From: Panax quinquefolius
Lineage: Eukaryota > Streptophyta > Magnoliopsida > Apiales > Araliaceae
Direction: 5' to 3'
Assembly (NCBI GenBank): GCA_020205615.1
Contig: CM035170.1
Location: forward strand, 114,738,253-114,802,252
DNA length: 64,000 nt
Below the pieces are notes generated by a model. The model was not told where the DNA came from and made no database searches. It worked only from the letters and a program-made list of their open reading frames with translations. Below, piece by piece: positions 60,457 to 64,000 of this stretch. The position numbers and the translations under genes are program-made. Position 1 is the stretch's first letter. Every line of letters starts with the position of its first letter.

Positions 60457-63078
60457 TGTAAGACCCCAACTTATTATTAATGAAATTTAATTTTCTCTAT
60501 TTATTATTTTGAAATAGTAAGGGTTGATTTGATTAATGTGGATAGTTATGGGTAAAATACGCAAATATTTCAAAATAAGCAAGTGGTTGTAAAATATTCA
60601 TTATTGTCGGGGAATATTCGTTTGGTCGAGGAATATTCAATCTTTTCGAGAATATTTAAATGCAATAGCAAGTAAAATGCATGTGTGGGCCCATAACCTG
60701 AAAGCGATTGGAGGAAGAAAACGACGAGAATAAGTTGTTTAAAAATAACGGCGTAGTTGTTACCATTAATACCGTTAAAAAATCGATGGTTAAAACACAA
60801 GAAGACACTCAGATTGCACCAATTATTGATTCTTACGTAAAGGCACTACTCAATAATTGTTACGATAATTATTGCTCAAGATTTTATTTTATTGATTCAA
60901 TAATTGTTGTGTTGATATTTTATATTCTTTATTGTTTCAATAATTGTCACTTCTGCAAAGATTTTTTTTTCATTATCGAAGCAATAATTCATATTATCTG
61001 AATAATATTATTGGATAACATTATTGGCAATGTCTAGAAAGTTCTGTACAAGGAGAGGTTTGGTCACCTAATTTTAATTAGAAGTAGGGAGAAATTCTTA
61101 TTGAAATCCCCTCTTTCACAAACCGCCCTGCAGTTTATCGATATTGTGATTACGTAATATTATTCGTGAATAATTAATTATTGATTTATATGATGAGAAA
61201 AATATTGATTTTATGTGGATATAGATGGAGAAAAATTTTAATGTGACAATTGTTGAAAATTAAAATTTTATCTTTTCTCGATAAAATAATTCATTTAAAT
61301 ATATTATTATATTTTTAATAATATAATAATGGTGATATTTTTACAATGAATGTGTGATATATGAGTATACTGAGGAGAAAGATTATTTTTGTTGCAATAA
61401 ATGTTTAAAATATGTTAAACATGCTCTGCATGGACCCCATTTCTTGATCGAAATTTGATTATAGCATTTGTAAAATCGTCTGCTTTATGAATTTCTATCC
61501 AATTTTTGTTTGGAATTTGGACAAACTTTCTTACGTAAAGTTGTGAGAATTGAATTTCCTATAAAAACACGCGAGATTCAATTTTCTAACAAAAGGCTAT
61601 TTATTGTGAATTATTGAAGTTACAAGTCTCAAATAATTAATTTTTGAAGTTTTAAATATTTTAATAAGAAAACGCGTTTTTTTGAGTTAGGCAAGGTGAG
61701 TCACTCTTGGTGGTGATGGTTTGAATCGATTTTGGGTGCATAGGAATTTAATAAATATATATTAATATTTTATTAAATTTTCTGCTTTTGTTCTAAAGCG
61801 TTTTCCTATAAATAGGGTGCTTAGGTTAGAATTGAAAATCACACCGAAATTGAAGTTTTCTCTCTATATTATCGGCGTATTTTTGTGAGTATTTTGAGTA
61901 TACTTTGAGTATTGCTATACTCGGTGCAAGTTCAAGTTATAGCTTATATCCAGTATTCCAGTTAGAAGTATTATCTTTCCAAGGTAAGGGATATTATTTT
62001 TTTTTCGTAATGATATTATTTCTTCAATATCATTATCTTTGAATATTGATCTGAAGTTTTATCAAATTTGGAACTTTTGGTGTCGAGTTACTATTCACGT
62101 ATACGACCTTTATTCACGTATACGACAATTTCACTCACGAATCTGGCATTATTCATCTAAAAATGAAAATTTTCCTTTTCGCCTAAAATATCTATTGTGG
62201 ATACTAGCTTTGATTGTATCCATGTTTTGATCATTCTTGAATTTTACACCACTATGATTATTTTTGAGGTATTTTTGGACATGGATAAAATAAAAGTACG
62301 AATCCTTAATCCTTAATCCTTGTCATTTTGTTTCAATTTGGATTCGCTTTCTTTAAAAATATTTTTCATCATCCTAAGTCTTAAATGATGATATTATTGA
62401 GTATATTTGGCTTGAAGTGCAAAGATGAATGATTTACGATGAATATCTTTGGCCGTAGTGCAAAAGATGAAAGTGTTTAGATGAATATGACCAATCGATG
62501 AATATCTTTTGGCTCAGAGTAAAAATGAATATTTGATTCCGTATATATATTGATTGATGTTACAGGATAAAAGATGACGATGAACTTTTAAATTCATACA
62601 TGTAAGATAGTAGTTTGCATTCTCTACTTAACTCTTCTAATGAATAATTATTTTCATTGCGAATATTGATTTAAAATTTGTTATACCTATCAGATTCTAT
62701 TATATTTTCCTCGTTGAAGACTAACAATAATTTGTTGTATATTATCTTAGTCATAATATTTTTACCGGGCTAGTTGAGCTCACCCTTTTCCTTTTTGTTC
62801 CATTTTTCTTTTCGTGGAGGCGAGAATATAACGAAGAGTACGAGCCTGGGGTATGGAATGAAGGTTCTGAGAGAGTTGTTTAGTAGTCCTTACCATTTTG
62901 TAAAATAATGTATCAATAAATGTGATGAGGATTTATTTGAGTATAGATATTGTATAGAAGATAATAATTGTATTCAAACTCACAGCTTTTACTATTGTAA
63001 TAATAAAGTTGTAGTTGTTTCGCACTACATGTATTGACAACTCGGAATGGGTGATGTATACCTATTTTGGGGGCCACA
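60457..63078 (+). mobile_element. Family-2 solo LTR nested in the family-1 3' LTR
   Basis: It begins TGTAAGACCCCAACTTATTA and ends TTTTGGGGGCCACA. The body matches family-2 LTRs a to c (TATA box at 61808, TGTAATAATAAAGTTGTAG near 62996) but with more divergence, and the TTACTATTCACG minisatellite is reduced (62090-62140). No internal region follows, so it is a solo LTR. The flanks read ACAGG on the left and ACAAAG on the right, possibly a five-base target duplication with a local sequence error. Confidence 0.75.
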
Positions 63079-64000
63079 ACAAAGCGCCAAACCACTTGGT
63101 GTTACACATTACAAAGCGCCAAACCACTTTTTCTTTTCACATCACTAGTCGTCAAGCCACTTGCTTTTCACATTTCAAGTCTTGCAAGCTAGAAATCTTC
63201 TATAAATAGAGGCCATGTGCTTTATTATTTTCACGAATTCATTCAAACTATAGAGAGAAAGTATAGAGAGATAAGAGAGAAAGAAAAGAGTATTCGTTAC
63301 TACACTATCACTGGTATTCAATTTCCTACTAATGTAAGGGGTGTTATTCTTTCTTATTCATGAAGAGAATCTGTTGTTATTCCATTGCTTATTATTCTTT
63401 GAATAACTCGTATACGCGCTTTACCCTATACTTGGTGACATTCTTCTATTATTCGCTTTGGAACATCATGTTTGTGGTGTTTTACAATTTTACTTCGGTT
63501 CCGCTTTATTATTATTCTGCTGAACATCCTGTCTGCATGTGTTTTACACCTAACCGGTTCCGCCTTTTTATTATTATTATGTTGAAACATCCTGTCGTGT
63601 GTTTTACTACCCGACTCGGTTCCATCTTTATTATTCATTTGGAACATCCTCGTCAGTTGCAAATTTTGCTCGACACGTTCCGTTATTATTATTCTCGTAG
63701 AATAACCTGTCTATGCCAAGTACCGCATGCATGGTGATTTCTTTTGTTATTCCATTCTTTATTATACTCAACCAAGTTAAAGTTTTGACTTCTATACTCC
63801 ATGAAATTAATAGAATATCCTCGATATTTGTGCTTTCATCCAAAGATCTTTTCACGGAAATATTCTTCCGATCATTCTTGAATTTTACTCTACAAAAGCA
63901 AAGATCATGTTGACAATTTTGACATTATTAGTTCTCGGATAAATTAATTCTTGAACTTGTTTTATCAATTCTTATATCATTGTCATCATCCTCATGTTTA
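63079..64000 (+). mobile_element. Family-1 3' LTR, right part, leaves the window
   Basis: It resumes the family-1 LTR in the GCGCCAAACCACTT repeats, includes the TATA box at 63201 and the leader-like GAGAGAAA zone, and continues with the TTGGAACATC words to the end of the window. About 0.8 kb of the LTR, judged by the 5' copy, lies beyond the edge. Confidence 0.8.

Overview
The window is AT-rich nuclear DNA from a flowering plant, probably a dicot. The evidence is intron-bearing pieces of plant gene families (WDR20/DMWD-like WD40 protein, SPT2, GIP1-like DUF1296 protein, ACA-type Ca2+-ATPase, RPT6, LPP-gamma) beside Ty3/gypsy chromoviral retrotransposons and several small DNA transposons. I cannot name the species. 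No rRNA, tRNA, CRISPR or bacterial-type operon was seen.

Layout. (1) 1-5.2 kb: the 5' part of a minus-strand WDR20/DMWD-like WD40 gene. Six exons are readable; the gene continues left of the window or is truncated there. A non-autonomous hAT-like element and another repeat lie in its 3' flank or intron. (2) 5.6-10.6 kb: three gene fragments in a row, all on the minus strand: SPT2 (three in-frame internal exons), a GIP1-like protein (two exons, one nonsense codon) and an ACA4/11-like Ca2+-ATPase (frameshift plus an internal deletion). They look like captured or decayed gene pieces. (3) 11.2-13.1 kb: short repeats. (4) 13.24-29.46 kb: the most unusual object, a 16-kb array of a monomer of about 1.6 kb in strictly alternating orientation (head-to-head, tail-to-tail). 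Every period of about 3.2 kb therefore holds two palindrome centres, and a further self-complementary module of about 250 bp sits between them. It has no convincing coding content. (5) 29.5-36.2 kb: intergenic DNA with a second hAT-like element, an RPT6 fragment lacking the N-terminal half and Walker A region, an LPP-gamma copy directly after it that lacks the third catalytic histidine, and a 119-bp MITE. (6) 36.27-64 kb: nested and tandem Ty3/gypsy elements of two related LTR families. A family-1 element (LTR, gag start, late pol, 3' LTR) is interrupted by a family-2 array (pol-LTR-gag/pol-LTR-gag/pol-LTR), and its 3' LTR is split by a family-2 solo LTR. The outer element runs off the right edge.

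Almost all retroelement frames are broken. Copies of the same segment often differ in the same short motifs (TTG/TC, CAG and CTG contexts) while the flanking sequence is identical, and one LTR start is locally permuted. Some breaks may therefore be assembly or base-calling artefacts rather than mutations. The same caution applies to the paired, compensating single-base indels in the WD40 gene and in the LPP-gamma copy.
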